From Symsagittifera roscoffensis (lineage: Eukaryota; Xenacoelomorpha; Acoela; Convolutidae), in contig NC_087063.1 of the NCBI RefSeq assembly GCF_963678635.1, forward strand, positions 85,299,574 through 85,363,573: a DNA stretch of 64,000 nucleotides, read 5' to 3'. This document shows positions 11,734 to 25,139 of the stretch, piece by piece (the first letter of the stretch is position 1; each line of letters starts with the position of its first letter). The notes beneath the pieces were generated by a model. The model was not told the DNA's origin, searched no databases, and saw only the letters and a program-made list of their open reading frames with translations. The translations under genes were made by a program, and so were the position numbers.

Positions 11734-11872
11734 ACAGATCTTTTTTTAGTGATTTGGAAGAGCTCAGAAACTCAATTTTGTCATTCTAAAGAGAAGAAAA
11801 ATGTATCCAGAAAATTCAAAAAAAACATTGAAAATTCACCCCCTCTCGAGAAAAAACTAGATCCGCCCCCTG
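11734..11872. mobile_element. 5'-truncated hAT-type MITE, duplicated copy
   Basis: Duplicate of the fragment at 5545-5683, ending ATCCGCCCCCTG. It was carried along by the 1.72-kb duplication rather than by independent insertion, because flanking bases on both sides are also shared. Confidence 0.5.
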
Positions 11873-14237
11873 CACCGCCCAATAATCACATAGAGACGCA
11901 AAGACAACTCGCCGAATGAAAATTCAGTCATTTTGAAAATCAAAAAATTCATCTAAGAATGCACAGACAGTTCAGCCAGTTTTTTATTTGCCTTCATTCA
12001 GTTGAAGCTCGGAGTAGGAGTTAGTAGTAGTATAGAAGTTCCAGACCCCGCCCCTAGTAAACCCTACATTTTAATTGTTTTCAAAAAATCTATTTTGACG
12101 CAAATAAAGTGACATGTTTGAGCTGTTTTTTCCCGTGGACATAAGTAGACGAAATCCAGAGCATTAATCATCTTTTTTTGTGATTAAAACGTTTGCGATT
12201 TTTTCAAAAAAATCTTGAAATTCAAAAATCGCGATAAAATTTTTAATTACGATTTTTAATTTGCTATTTTTTTGAATAAATTTTTTTTCAAATAAAAATT
12301 GCGATAAAATAATCTTTCTATTCTGTTAGAAGAAAGTCATTCTGTTTGATACACTATCCAAGCACTCTTCCAGTCTGATTTGGATAAATTGCAAATCACC
12401 GCAGCTAAATAAGTCGCTTTTGGTTCCAGCAACTTTTTAGGCTCTCTTGCTAAACTTTTTCCATCGTGCTACCTCTTTGCGGCTTTCGATTGCTCTGAGT
12501 CACGAGGGATATTCAAAGCCTCGCAAACATTTATCTCCGCCAGAATTATTAAATCATTCTGATTGTCCGAATCCTCAGGATAAATCAAATTCTTCAGATT
12601 GTCCGGATCCTTAAGATAATCTAAATCCTTCTGATTGCCCGAATCCTCAGGATAACACTCATCGTCCAGATTGTCCGAATCCCCAGTATAGTCCTAATCC
12701 TCCTGATTTTCTGAACCTTCAGGTTAAAACAAATCCTCCAGTTTATCTCAATCCTGTGGATTATTCAAATGCCCCGGGTTATCCAAACACTCCAGATTAT
12801 ACAAATGCTTCTGATAGGCCGAATCCTCCGGATAATCCAACTACTCTGGATTATCCAATCCTCCGCATTGTCCAAATCTTCCGGACTATCCAACACATTA
12901 GAAGTCTAGAACTTCCAGACCCGCCCCCAGTGAACCCATAAATTTTACCTTTTTTCAAAAATGCTATTTTGACGCGAGGAAAGTGACATGTTTGGGCTAT
13001 TTTTTTTCCTGAGGACATGAGTAGAAGAAATCCAGAGAACAAATCATCTTTTTTGTGATAAAAATTTATACGTATTCATCAAAACAAATCATAAAATTCA
13101 ACCATCGCGACAAAAAAATTTTTATCATAATTTTTTGTTTTTAATATTTTTTTTCAGATATAAAATTTTTCAAATTAAAATTGCGATAAACTATTTTTTC
13201 TAATCTGTTAGAGTAAACTCAAAAAAAAAGTTAAAAAAATATAAAGATATAACCTCATGTCCTGGCCTGGTTTTCTAATTCCTCTTTGTCCATGTTGCAT
13301 TTCATTTCGAGTTCTCTTGTGATACAATGTGCTGTATTACGGTTCATTGGTTTATTCATCTTCAGCTCAACGACTGATTTTCGAGCGTTTGCATTGATAT
13401 TGATACCATTTGCAGGAGTTGAATGTGCTACAATATCCGAGCACTCTTCCAGCTTGATTCAGATAAATTGAAAATCACTGCTGCTAATTTAGTAGCTTTC
13501 GGTTTCCAGCAACTTTTTAGGCTCGCTTGCTAAACTTTTTCCATCCTGCTCCCTCTTTGCGGCTTTCGACTGATCTGAGACACAAGAGATATCCAAAAAC
13601 TTGGGAACAATTATTTCCTTCAAAATATTTAAATTATTCTGATTTTCGAATCCTCAGGATAATCTAAGTCCTTCTGATTGTCCGAATCCTCAGTATAATC
13701 CTAATCCTCCTGATTTTCTGAGTCTTCAGGATAAACTAAATCCTCCGGCTTATCCCAATCCTGCGGATTATCCAAATGCTCTGGTTATCCAATCCTCCGC
13801 ATTCTCCAATTCCTCCGAATTATCCAAATGATTAGAAGTATAGAACTTCCATACCCCGACCCTTGTAAACCCATCCTTTTTACCATTTATCAGAAATTCT
13901 AATTTGAAGCGAGAAAAGTGACATGTTTGTGCTGATTCTTTCCCGAGTACATGTGTAGAGGAAATCCAGAGCACTAATCAATTTTTTGTGATAAATATTT
14001 ATGCGAGTTTATCAAAAAAAAATCATAGAATTCAACCATCGCGACAACAAATTTTAATATGATTTTATAATTTATTATTTTTTCAGATTAAACACAATTC
14101 AAATAAAAATTGCGATAAATTAATCTTCCTATTCTGTTAAAAGAAACTCAAAAAAAATTTGAACTAAAGTAAAATTATAATATCTCGTCCTGGTTTTCAA
14201 ATTTTTCTTTGTCCATGTTGCATTTCATTTCGACATT

Positions 14238-14519
14238 TCATGTGATACAATGTGCTGTATTACGGCTCATTGGCTTTTTCATCTCCAGCTCAACAACTGT
14301 TTTTCTAGCGTTTGCAATAGTTTTGATACCATTTGCAGGACTTGAATGTGATACAACATCCAAGCACTCTTTCAGCTCGGTTCGCATAAATTGCAAAGCA
14401 TTGCTGCTAATTAAGTCGCTTTTGGTTTCCAGCAATTTTTTAGGCTCGCATGCTAAACTGTTTCCATCTTGCTGCCTATTTGCGGCTTTCGATTGATCTG
14501 AAACATGAGGGATATCCAA
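14238..14519 (-). pseudogene. Array core module, minus-strand open copy
   Basis: A 93-codon open copy of the module seen at 9015-9356. It begins MDIPHVSDQSKAANRQQDGN and ends SRNTAHCIT. The frame breaks just beyond the HCIT motif, where other copies continue with RELEMKCNMDKEE. No domain is recognised. Confidence 0.3.
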
Positions 14520-14869
14520 ATCCTTGCGAACATTTAACTCCTCCAGAGTATATAAATTATCTTGAATTTCGAATCCTCAGGATAATCCAAATTCTCCAGA
14601 TTGTCCGAGTCCTCAGGATAATCTAAGTCCTTCCGATTATTCGAATCCTCAGTGTAATCCTCATCCTCCTGATTTTCTGAGTCTTCAGGACAAACTAAAT
14701 CCTCCGGTTTTTCCCAATCTTGCGGATTCTCCAATGCTCCGGGTTATTCAAACACTCCGGTTAACCCAAAAATTTCTGATTGTCCGAATTTTCTGTATAA
14801 TCCGACTACTCTGGATTATCCAATCCTCAGCATTCTCCAATTGCTCCGAATTATCCAAATCATTAGAAG

Positions 14870-15850
14870 AATAGAACTTCCATACCCGCCCTTAGTAAAC
14901 CCATACATTTTACCTTTTTTTCAAAAATTCTACTTTGACGCGAGAAAAGTGACATGTTTGTGCTGATAGTTTCCCGAGTACATGAGTAGAGGAAATACAG
15001 AACACTAACCATTGTTTTTGTTATAAATATTTATGCGAAATTATCAAAAAAATCATACAATTCAACCATCGCGACAATAAATTTTAAAATGATTTTATAA
15101 TTTAATATATTTTCAGATTAAAAAAAATTCAAATAAAAATTGCGATAAACTAATCTTCCTATTCTGTTAGAAGAAACTCATATAACTTTTGAATTAAAAT
15201 AAAAATATAACCTCTTGTCCTGGTTTTCAAATTCCTCTTTGTCCATGTTGCATTTCATTTCGAGTTCTCCTGTGATACAATGTGCTGCATTACAGCTCAT
15301 TGGTTTATTCATCTCCAGCTCAACGACTGATTTTCGAGCGTTGCAATTGGTATTGATACCACTTGCAGGACTTGAATGTGATACAACATCCAAGCACTCT
15401 TCAGCTTGGTTCGGATAAATTGCATATCATTGCTGCTAATTAAGTCGCTTTTGGTTTCCAGCAATTTTTTAGGCTCGCATGCTAAACTGTTTCCATCATG
15501 CTGCCTATTTGCGGCTTTCGATTGATCTGAAACATTCGTTTTGTCTTCTCTTGTGATACAATGTGCTCTATTACTGCTCATTGGTTTATTCATCTCCAGC
15601 TCAACGACTGTTTTTCTAGCGTTTGCATTGGCATTGATATCATTTGCAGGAGCTGATTTTGATACACTTCCCAAACACTCTTCCAGCCTGATTTGGATAA
15701 ATTGCAAATCACTGCAGCTAAATAAGTCGCTTTTGGTTCCAGCAATTTTTTAGGCTCTCTTGCTAAACTTTTACTATCGTGCTCCTTCTTTGCCGCTTTC
15801 GATTGCTCTGAGTCACGAGGGATATCCAAATCCTTGCGAACACTTAACTC
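14870..15850. repeat. ~1-kb block repeated 30.5 kb away
   Basis: This stretch is nearly base-for-base the same as about 45384-46364 (offset 30,514), including the unusual in-frame fusion of two cores. Scattered differences exist, for example a T missing from the poly-T at 45980 relative to 15466. Such long-range identity within a diverged array indicates recent exchange or duplication. Confidence 0.8.
15309..15707 (-). pseudogene. Fused core module from two monomers, minus strand
   Basis: A 132-codon minus frame in which one core, starting QFIQIRLEECLGSVSKS, runs to AHCITRED and passes directly into NVSDQSKAANRQHDGN of the next core. About 700 bases of intermonomer DNA are missing, and the joint keeps the frame. 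The same fusion occurs at 45954-46220, followed by a one-base frameshift. The product is unknown. It is most simply a deletion derivative. Confidence 0.35.
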
Positions 15851-16308
15851 CTCCAGATTGTTTAAATCATCCTGATTTTTCGAAACCTCAGGATAATCCA
15901 AATTTGCCAGACAGTCCAACTACTCTGGATTATTCAATCCTCAGCATTCTCCAATTCCTCCGAATTATCCAAATCATTAGAAGAATAGAACTTCCATACC
16001 CCGCCCTTAGTAAACCCATACATTTTATCTTTTTTTCATAAATTCTATTTGGACGCGAGAAAAGTGACATGTTTGTGCTGATACTTTCCCAAGTACATGA
16101 GTAGAGGAAATCCAAAACACTAATCATTGTTTTTGTTATAAATATTCATGCGAAATTATCAAAAAAATCATACAATTCAACCATCGCGACAATAAATTTT
16201 GAAATGATTTTATAATTTAATATATTTTCAGATTAAAAACAATTCAAATAAAAATTGCGATAAACTAATCTTCCTATTCTGTTAGAAGAAACTCATATAA
16301 CTTTTGAA

Positions 16309-16659
16309 TTAAAATAAAAAAAACCTTTTGTCCTGGTTTTCAAATTCCTCTTTGTCCATGTTGCATTTCATTTCGAGTTCTCCTGTGATACAATGTGCTG
16401 CATTACGGCTCATTGGTTTATTCATCTCCAGCTCAACGACTGATTTTCGAGCGTTGGCATTGGTATTGATACCACTTGCAGGACTTGAATGTGATACAAC
16501 ATCCAAGCACTCTTTCAGCTTGGTTCGGATAAATTGCATATCATTGCTGCTAATTAAGTCGCTTTTGGTTTCCAGCAATTTTTTAGGCTCGCATGCTAAA
16601 CTGTTTCCATCTTGCTGCCTATTTTGCGGCTTTCGATTGATCTGAAACAAGAGGAACAT
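16309..16659 (-). pseudogene. Array core module, minus-strand open copy
   Basis: A 116-codon open copy containing CEPKKLLETKSDLISSNDMQ, then KLKECLDVVSHSSPASGINT, then NARKSVVELEMNKPMSRN, ending near MDKEEFENQ. The reverse strand at 16328-16645 is open for 105 codons. Compared with the copy near 31.6 kb over 67 bases there are 10 differences. Nine alter the minus-strand residue and most alter the plus-strand residue too, so neither frame shows purifying selection. Confidence 0.3.
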
Positions 16660-19600
16660 CTAAATCCTCGCGAACATTTAACTTCTCAAGAATATTTAAA
16701 TTATCCTGATTTTCGAATCCTCAGGATAATCCAAATCCTCATGATTGTCCGAATCCTCAGGATAAATCAAATCCTTTAGATTGTCTGAATCCTTAGGATA
16801 ATCCGAATCCTTCTGATTGTCCGAATCCTCAGTATAACACTTATTGTCTCGGTTGTCCGAATCCCCAGTATAGTCCTAATCCTCCTGATTTTCTCAGTCT
16901 TCAGGGTAAAACCAATCCTCTAGCTTGTCTCAATCCTGCGGATGATTCAAATGCTCCGGGTTATCCAAACACTCCGGATTATACAAATGCTTTTGATAGA
17001 CCGGATCCTCCGGATAATCCAACTACTCTGGATTATCCAATCTTACGCATTCTCCAATGCTTCTGAATTATCCAAATCATTAGAAGTATAGAACTTCCAT
17101 ACCCCACCCTTAGCAACACATACATTTAACCTTTTTTCAGAAATTCTATTTTAACATGAGGAAAGTGACATGTTTGGGCTGTATTTTTCTTGAGGACATG
17201 AGTAGACAAAATCCAGAGAACTAAACATCTTTTTGTAATAAAATTTTTTACGGATTTATCAAAACAAATTCAACCATCGCGACAAAAAAAGATTTTATCA
17301 TAATTTTTTGTTTTTATATTTTTTCAGATATAAAATTTTTCAAATAAAAATTGCGATAAACTATTCTTTCTATTCTGTTAGAGGAAATTCAAAAAAAATT
17401 AAATTTATAAAAAATTGAAATCTCATGTCCTGGTTTTCTACTTCCTCTTTGTCCATGTTGCCTTTCATTTCCACTTTTCATGTGATACAACGTGCTGTAT
17501 TACGGCTCATTGGCTTTTTCATCTCCAGTTCAACGACTGATTTTCGAGCGTTTGCATTGATATTGATACCATTTGCAGGACTTGAATACGATACAATGTC
17601 CAAACACTCTTTCAGCTTGGTTCGGATAAATTGCAAACCATTACTGCTGACTGAGTCGCTTGTGGTTTCCAGCGTCTTTTAGGCTCGCTTGCTAAACTGT
17701 TTCCATCTTCCTTCTTAATTGCGGCTTTCTATTGATCTGATACATGTGGGATATCCAAATCCTCGCGAACATTTAATTCCTCCAGAATATTTCAATTATC
17801 TTAAATTTCGAATCCTCAGGATAATCCAATTCCTCCAGATTGTCCGAATCCTCGGGTTAATCTAAGTCCTTCTGATTGTCCGAATCTCAGTGTAATCCTA
17901 ATCCTCCTGATTGTTTGAGTCTTCAGGATAAACTAAATCCTCCGGGTTTTCCCAATCCTAAGGATTATCCAATGCTCCGGGTTATTCAAACACTCCGGTT
18001 AACCCGAATGCTTCTGATTGTCCAAATTTTCCGTATAATCCGACTACACTGGATTATCCAATCCTCCGCATTCTCCAATTCCTTCGAATTATCCAAATCA
18101 TTAGAAGTATAGAACTTCCATACCCCGCACTTAGTAAACCCATACATTTTACTTTGTTTCGAAAATTGTATTTTGACGCGAGAAAAGTGACATATTTGTG
18201 CTGATATTTTCCCGAGTACATGAGTAGAGGAAATCCAGAGCACTAAACATTTTTTTGTGATAAATATTTATGCAAGTTTATCAAAAAAAATTATACAATT
18301 CAACCATCGTGACAACAAATTTTAAAATGATTTTAAAATTTATTATTTTTTCAGATTAAAAACAATTCAAATAAAATTTGCGATAAACTAATCTTCCAAT
18401 TCTATTATAAAAAACTCAAAAAAATTGAAATAAAATCAAATTATTTTCTCTTGTCATGGTTTACTAACTCTTCTTTGTTTATGTTGCATTTCATTTTGAG
18501 TTCTCTTGTGATACAATGTGCTGTATTACGGCTCATTGATTTGTTCATCTCCAGCTCAATGACTGATTTTTGAGCGTTTGCATTGACATTGATATCATTT
18601 GCAGGAGTTGAATTTGATACACTATCCAAGCACTCTTCCAACTTGATTTAGATAAACTGCAAATCACTGCAGCTAAATAAGTCGCTTTTGGTTCCAGCAA
18701 ATTTTTAGGCTCTCTTGCTAAACTTTTACTATCGTGCTCCTTCTTTGCCGCTTTCGATTGCTCTGAGTTACGAGAGATATTCAAAACCTCACGAACAATT
18801 AACTACGCCAGAATATTTAAATCATCCCGAATTTCGAATCCTCAGGATAATCCAAGTCATCCAGATTGTCCGAATCCTCAAGATAATCCAAATATTTCTG
18901 ATTGTCCGAATATTTAGTACAATCCTAATTCTCCTGATTTTCTGAGTCTTCGGGTTAAACCAAATATTCCGGCTTAACCCAATCCTGCGGATAATCCAAA
19001 TGCTCCGGGTTATCCAAATCCTCCGGATTTTCCGATTCCTCCGGATTATTCACACCCCAGGATAATCGAAAAACTCCAAATTTTTCTAATGCTCCGGATT
19101 AACCAAATCATTAGAAGTTTAGAACTTCCATACCCCGCCCTTAGTAAACCCATATATTTTTTTTTCTTCAAAAATTATATTTTTGACGCGAGAAAAGTGA
19201 CATATTTGTGCTGATACTTTCCCGAGTACATGAGTAGATGAAATCCAGGTATCTAATCTTTTTTTTTGTGATAATTATTTATGCGAGTTTATCAAAAAAA
19301 ATTATACAATTCAACCATCGTGACAACAGCTTTTAAAATGATTTTAAAATTTATTATTTTTTCAGATTAAAAACAATTCAATTAAAATTTGCGATAAACT
19401 AATCTTCCAATTCTGTTATGAAAAACTCAAAAAAAATGAATTAAAAAGAATTTTTTTTCTCTTGTCATGGTTTACTAATTCCTCTTTGTCCATGTTGCAT
19501 TTCATTTTGAGTTCTCTTGTGATACAATGTGCTGTATTACGGCTCATTGATTTATTCATCGCCAGCTCAACGACTGGTTTTCGAGCGTTTGCATTGGTAT

Positions 19601-22600
19601 TGACATCATTTGCAGGAGTTGAATGTGATACAATATCCAACCACTCTTCCAGCTTGAAGCGGATAAATTGCAAATCACTGCAGCTAAATAAGTCGCTTTT
19701 GGTTCCAGCAACTTTTTAGGCTCTCCTGCTAAACTTTTTCTATCGTGCTACCTCTTTGCGGCTTTGGATTGCTCTGAGTGACGAGAGATATTCAAAACCT
19801 CGCGAACAATTAACTCCGCCAGAATATTTAAATCATCCCGAATTTCGAATCCTCAGGATAATCCAAGTCATCCAGATTGTCCGAATCTTCAAGATAATCC
19901 AAATATTTCTGATTGTCCGAATATTTAGTACAATCCTAATTCTCCTGATTTTCTGAGTCTTCGGGTTAAACCAAATCTTCCGGCTTAACCCAATCCTGCG
20001 GATAATCCAAATGCTCCGGGTTATCCAAATCCTCCGGATTTTCCGATTCCTCCGGATTATTCACACCCCAGGATAATCGAAAAACTCCAAACTTTTTTAA
20101 TGCTCCGGATTAACCAAATCATTAGAAGTATAGAACTTCCATACCCCGCCCTTAGTAAACCCATAAATTTTTTTTTTCAAAAATTATATTTTTGACGCGA
20201 GAAAAGTGACATATTTGTGCTGATACTTTCCCGAGTACATGAGTAGAAGAAATCCAGGTATCTAATCATTTTTTTTGTGATAATTTTTTATGCGAGTTTA
20301 TCAAAAAAAATTATACAATTCAACCATCGTGACAACAACTTTTAAAATGATTTTAAAATTTATTATTTTTTCAGATTAAAAACAATTCAATTAAATTTTG
20401 CAATAAACTAATCTTCCAATTCGGTTATGAAAAACTCAAAAAAAATGAATTAAAAAGAATTTTTTTTTCTCTTGTCATGGTTTACTAATTCCTCTTTGTC
20501 CATGTTGCATTTCATTTTGAGTTCTCTTGTGATACAATGTGCTGTATTACGGCTCATTGATTTATTCATCGCCAGCTCAACGACTGGTTTTCGAGCGTTT
20601 GCATTGGTATTGACATCATTTGCAGGAGTTGAATGTGATACAATATCCAACCACTCTTCCAGCTTGAAGCGGATAAATTGCAAATCACTGCAGCTAAATA
20701 AGTCGCTTTTGGTTCCAGCAACTTTTTAGGCTCTCCTGCTAAACTTTTTCTATCGTGCTACCTCTTTGCGGCTTTGGATTGCTCTGAGTGACGAGAGATA
20801 TTCAAAACCTCGCGAACAATTAACTCCGCCAGAATATTTAAATCATCCCGAATTTCGAAATCTCAGGATAATCCAAATACTTCTGATTGTCCGAATATTT
20901 AGTACAATCCTGATTCGCCTGATTTTCTGAGTCTTCGGGTTAAACCAAATCCTCCGGCTTAACCCAATCCTGCGGATTATTCAAATGCTCCGGATTATCC
21001 AAATCCTCCGGATTTTCCGATTCCTCCGGATTATTCACACCCCCAGGATAATCGAAAAACTCCAAAGTTTTCTAATGCTCCGGATTAACCAAATCTTTAG
21101 AAGTATAGAACTTCCATACCCCGCCCTTAGTAAACCCGTACATTTTACCTTTTTTCAAAAATTATATTTTGACGCGAGAAAAGTGACATATTTGTGCTGA
21201 TACTTCCCCGAGTACATGAGTAGAAGAAATCCAGGGATCTAATCTTTTTTTTGTGATAAATATTTATGCGAGTTTATCAAAAAAATTTATACAATTCAAC
21301 CATCGCGACAAAAAATTTTAAAATGATTTTAAAATTTATTATTTTTTCAGATTAAAAACAATTCAAATATAAATTGCGATAAACTAATCTTCCTACTCTG
21401 TTAGAAGAAACTCAGAAAAGTTTTGAATTAAAATAAAATTATAAACTCTTGTCCTGGTTTTCAAATCCCTCTTTGTCCATGTTGCAACTCATTTTGAGTT
21501 CTCTTGTGATACAATGTGCTGTATTACGGCTCATTGGTTTATTCATCTCCAGCTCAACGACTAATTTTTGAGCGTTTGCATTGGTATTGATACCATTTGC
21601 AAGACTTGAATTTGATTTAAAAAATCCAAGCACTCTTTCAGCTTGATTCGGATAAATTGCAAATCACTGCTGCTAATAAAGTCGCTTTTGATTTCCAGCT
21701 ATTTTTTAGGCTCGCATGCTAAACTGTTTCCATCTTGCTGCCTATTTGCGGCTTTCGATTGATCTGAAACATGAGGGATATAAAAATCGTCGCGAGTGTT
21801 TAACTCCTCCAAAGTATTTAAATTATCCTGAATTTCGAATCCTCAGGATAATCCAAATCCTCCAAATTGTCCGATTACTCAGGATAATTTAAGTCCTTTT
21901 TATTGTCCGAATCCTCAGTATAATCCTAATCCTCCTGATTTTCTCAACCTTCAGGGTAAAACAAATCTTCCAGCTTATCTCAATCTTGCGGATTATTCAA
22001 ATGCTCCGGGTTATCCAAACACTACGGATTATACAAATGCTTCTGATTGGCCGAATCCTCCAGATAATCCAACTACTCTGGGTTATCCAATCCTCCGGAT
22101 TGTCAAAGACCTTCGGATTATCCAACACATTAAAATCCTAGAACTTCCATACCCGCCCCTAGTGAACCCATACATTTTATCTTTATCAAAAATTCTGTTT
22201 TGACGCAAGGAAAGTGACATGTTTGGGCTGTTTTTTTCCTGAGGACATGAGTAGACGAAATCCAGAGAACTAAACATCTTTTTTGTAATAAAATTTTTTG
22301 CAGATATATCAAATTAAGTCATAAAATTCAACCATCGCGACAAAAAACTTTTTTTTTAATTTCTTAATTTAATATTTTTTTCAGATGACACTTTATTCAA
22401 ACAAAAATTGCGATAAAGTAACTTTCTTTTCTAGTTGAAGAAATTCTAAAAAATTTTGAATTGAAATAAAATTATAATCTCTTGTCCTGGTTTTCAAATT
22501 CTTCTTTGTCCATGTTGCATTTCTTTTCGAGTTCTCTTAAGATACAATGTGCTAAATTACGGCTCGTTGTCTTTTATATCTCCAGCTCAACGACTGTTTT

Positions 22601-25139
22601 TCTAGCGTTTGCATTGGTATTGAAACCATTAGCAGGAGTTGAATGTGATACAAAATCCCAGCACTCTTTCAGCTTGGTTCGGATAAATTGCAAATCATTG
22701 CTGCTAATTAACTCGCTTTTGGTTTTCAGCAACTTTTTAGGCTCGCATGCTAAACTGTTTCCATCTTGCTACCTATTTGCGGCTTTCGATTGATCTGAAA
22801 CATGAGAGATATCCAAATTCTCGCGAACATTTAACTCCTCCAGAATATTTAAATTATTCTGAATTTCGAATCCTCAGGATAATCCAAATCCTCCAGATTC
22901 TCCGAATCCTCTGGATAATCTAAGTCCTTCCGATTATTCGAATCCTCAGTGTAATCCTAATCCTCCTGATTTTCTGAGTCTTCAGGATAAACTAAATCCT
23001 CCAGTTTTTCCCAATCCTGCGGATTATCCAATGCTCCGTGTTATTAAAACACTCCGGTTAACCCAAAAGCTTTTGATTGTCCGAATTTTCCGTATAATCC
23101 CACTAGTCTGGATTATCCAATCCTCAGCATTCTCCAATTCCTCCGAATTATCCATATCATTAGAAGTATAGAACTTCCATACCCCGCCCTTAGTAAACCC
23201 ATACATTTTACCTTTTTTCAAAAATTCTATTTTGACGCAAGAAAAGTGACATGTTTGTGCTGATACTATCCCAACTACATCAGTAGAATAAATCCAGAGC
23301 ACTAACCATTTTTTTGTGATAAATATTCATGCAAGTTTATCAAAACAAAATCATAGATTTCAACCAACGCGACAACAATTTTTAATATGATTTTATAATT
23401 TATTGTTTTTTCAGATTAAAAACAATTCAAATAAAAATTGCTATAAACTAAACTTCCTATTCTCTGAGAAGAAACTAAAAAAAATATGAATTAAAATAAA
23501 GTTATAATATCTTCTCCTGGTTTTCCAATTCCTCTTTGTCAACGTTGCTTTTAGAGTTCTCTTGTGATACAATGTGCTGTATTACGGCTCATCGGTTTAT
23601 TCATCTCCAGCTCAACGACTGATTTCGAGCATTTGCATTGATATTGATACAATTTGCAGGAGTTGAATTTGATACACTATCCAAGCACTCTTTCAGCTTG
23701 AAGCGGATGATTTGCAAAGTAGCTGGTAATTAAGTTGCTTTTGGTTACCGGCAATTTTTTAGGCTCGTTTACTAATTTTTTTCTATCCTGCTTCTTCTTT
23801 GATGGTTTCGATTGCCCTGAGACATGAGTGATATCCAAATCCTCGCGAAAATTTACCACCTCCAGATTAATTAAATCATCCTAATTTTTCGAATCCTCAG
23901 GATAATCCAAATCCGCCAGACTGTCAGACTCCTCAGGATAATTCAAATTCTCCAGGTTGTCCGAACCCTGCGGATTATCCAAATGCTCCGGGTTATCCAA
24001 ATCCTCCGGATTTTCCAATTCCTCCGGATTATTCACACCCCCAGGATAATCGAAAACCTCGAAAATTTTCTAATGCTCCGGATTAACCAAATCATTAGAA
24101 GTATAGAACTTCCATACTCCGCCCTTAGTAAAGCCATAAATTTTACTTTTTTCAAAAATTGTATTTTGACGCGAGAAAAGTGACATATTTGTGCTGATAC
24201 TTTGCCGAGTACATGAGTAGAGGTAATCCAGGGATCTAATCATTTTTTGTGATAAATATTTATGCGAGTTTATCAAAAAAAATCATACAATTCAAACATC
24301 GTGACAACAAATTTGAAAATGATTTCAAAATTTATTATTTTTTCAGATTAAAAACAATTCAAATAAAATTTGCGATAAACTAATCCTCCAATTCTGTTAT
24401 AAAAAACTCAAAAAAATTGAAATAAAATAAAATTATTTTCTCTTGTCATGGTTTACTAATTCCTCTTTGTCCATGTTGCATTTCATTTTGAGTTCTCTTC
24501 TGATACAATGTGCTGTATTGCGGCTCATTGATTTATTCATCTCCAGCTCAACTACTGATTTTCGAGCGTTTGCATTGATATTGATACCATTTGCAGGAGT
24601 TGAAGTTGATACACTATCCAAGCACTCTTCCAGCCTGATTTGGATAAATTGCAATCACTGCAGCTAAATGAGTCGCTTTTGGTTCCAGCAATTTTTTAGG
24701 CTCGTTTACTAATTTTTTTCTATCCTGCTTCCTCTTTGAGGGTTTCGATTGCCCTGAGACATGAGTGATATCCAAATCCTCGCGAAAATTTAACACCTCC
24801 AAATTAATTAAATCATCCTAATTTTTCGAATCCTCAGGATAATCCAAATCCGCCAGACTGTCAGACTCCTGCGGATTATCCAAATGCTCCGGGTTATCCA
24901 AATCCTCTGGATTTTCCAATTCCTCTGGATTATTGACACCCCCAGGATAATCGAAAACCTCCAAAATTTTCTAATGCTCCGGATTAACCAAATCATTAGA
25001 AGTATAGAACTTCCATACCCCGCCCTTAGTAAACCCATATATTTTTTTTTTCAAAAATTATATTTTTGACGCGAGAAAAGTGACATATTTGTGCTGATAC
25101 TTTCCCGAGTACATGAGTAGAAGAAATCTAGGTATCTAA

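Larger units (their letters stand above)
10411..12132. repeat. 1.72-kb duplicated block, copy 2, inside the array
   Basis: Near-identical copy of 4220-5942, joined abruptly to the interior of an array monomer at 10410/10411. Offset is 6191 at the start and about 6189-6190 later because of single-base indels. It carries the same inverted repeat, 20-bp triplet and truncated hAT MITE, so array-border DNA now interrupts the array. Confidence 0.85.
12032..25139. repeat. ~1-kb tandem array, block 2
   Basis: Core motifs occur near 13285, 14208, 15237, 16349, 17447, 18473, 19483, 20493, 21471, 22503, 23533 and 24465, at spacings of about 920-1110. An extra truncated core lies near 15540. The first unit, at 12.1-12.9 kb, lacks a complete core. 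Monomers near 19483 and 20493 are almost identical (1,010-base period), while those at 13-18 kb are more diverged. Each has a block of 18-bp repeats alternating CCTCAGGATAATCCAAAT with CCTCCAGATTGTCCGAAT. I see no gene that is intact across a monomer. Confidence 0.85.

Noticed and set aside
16328-16645. Plus-strand open frames starting MSWFSNSSLSMLHFIS in many monomers, taken as a gene family
   Set aside because: They are the reverse complement of the minus-strand core, are broken by single-base indels in many copies, have a low-complexity hydrophobic composition, and show mostly replacement changes between copies.
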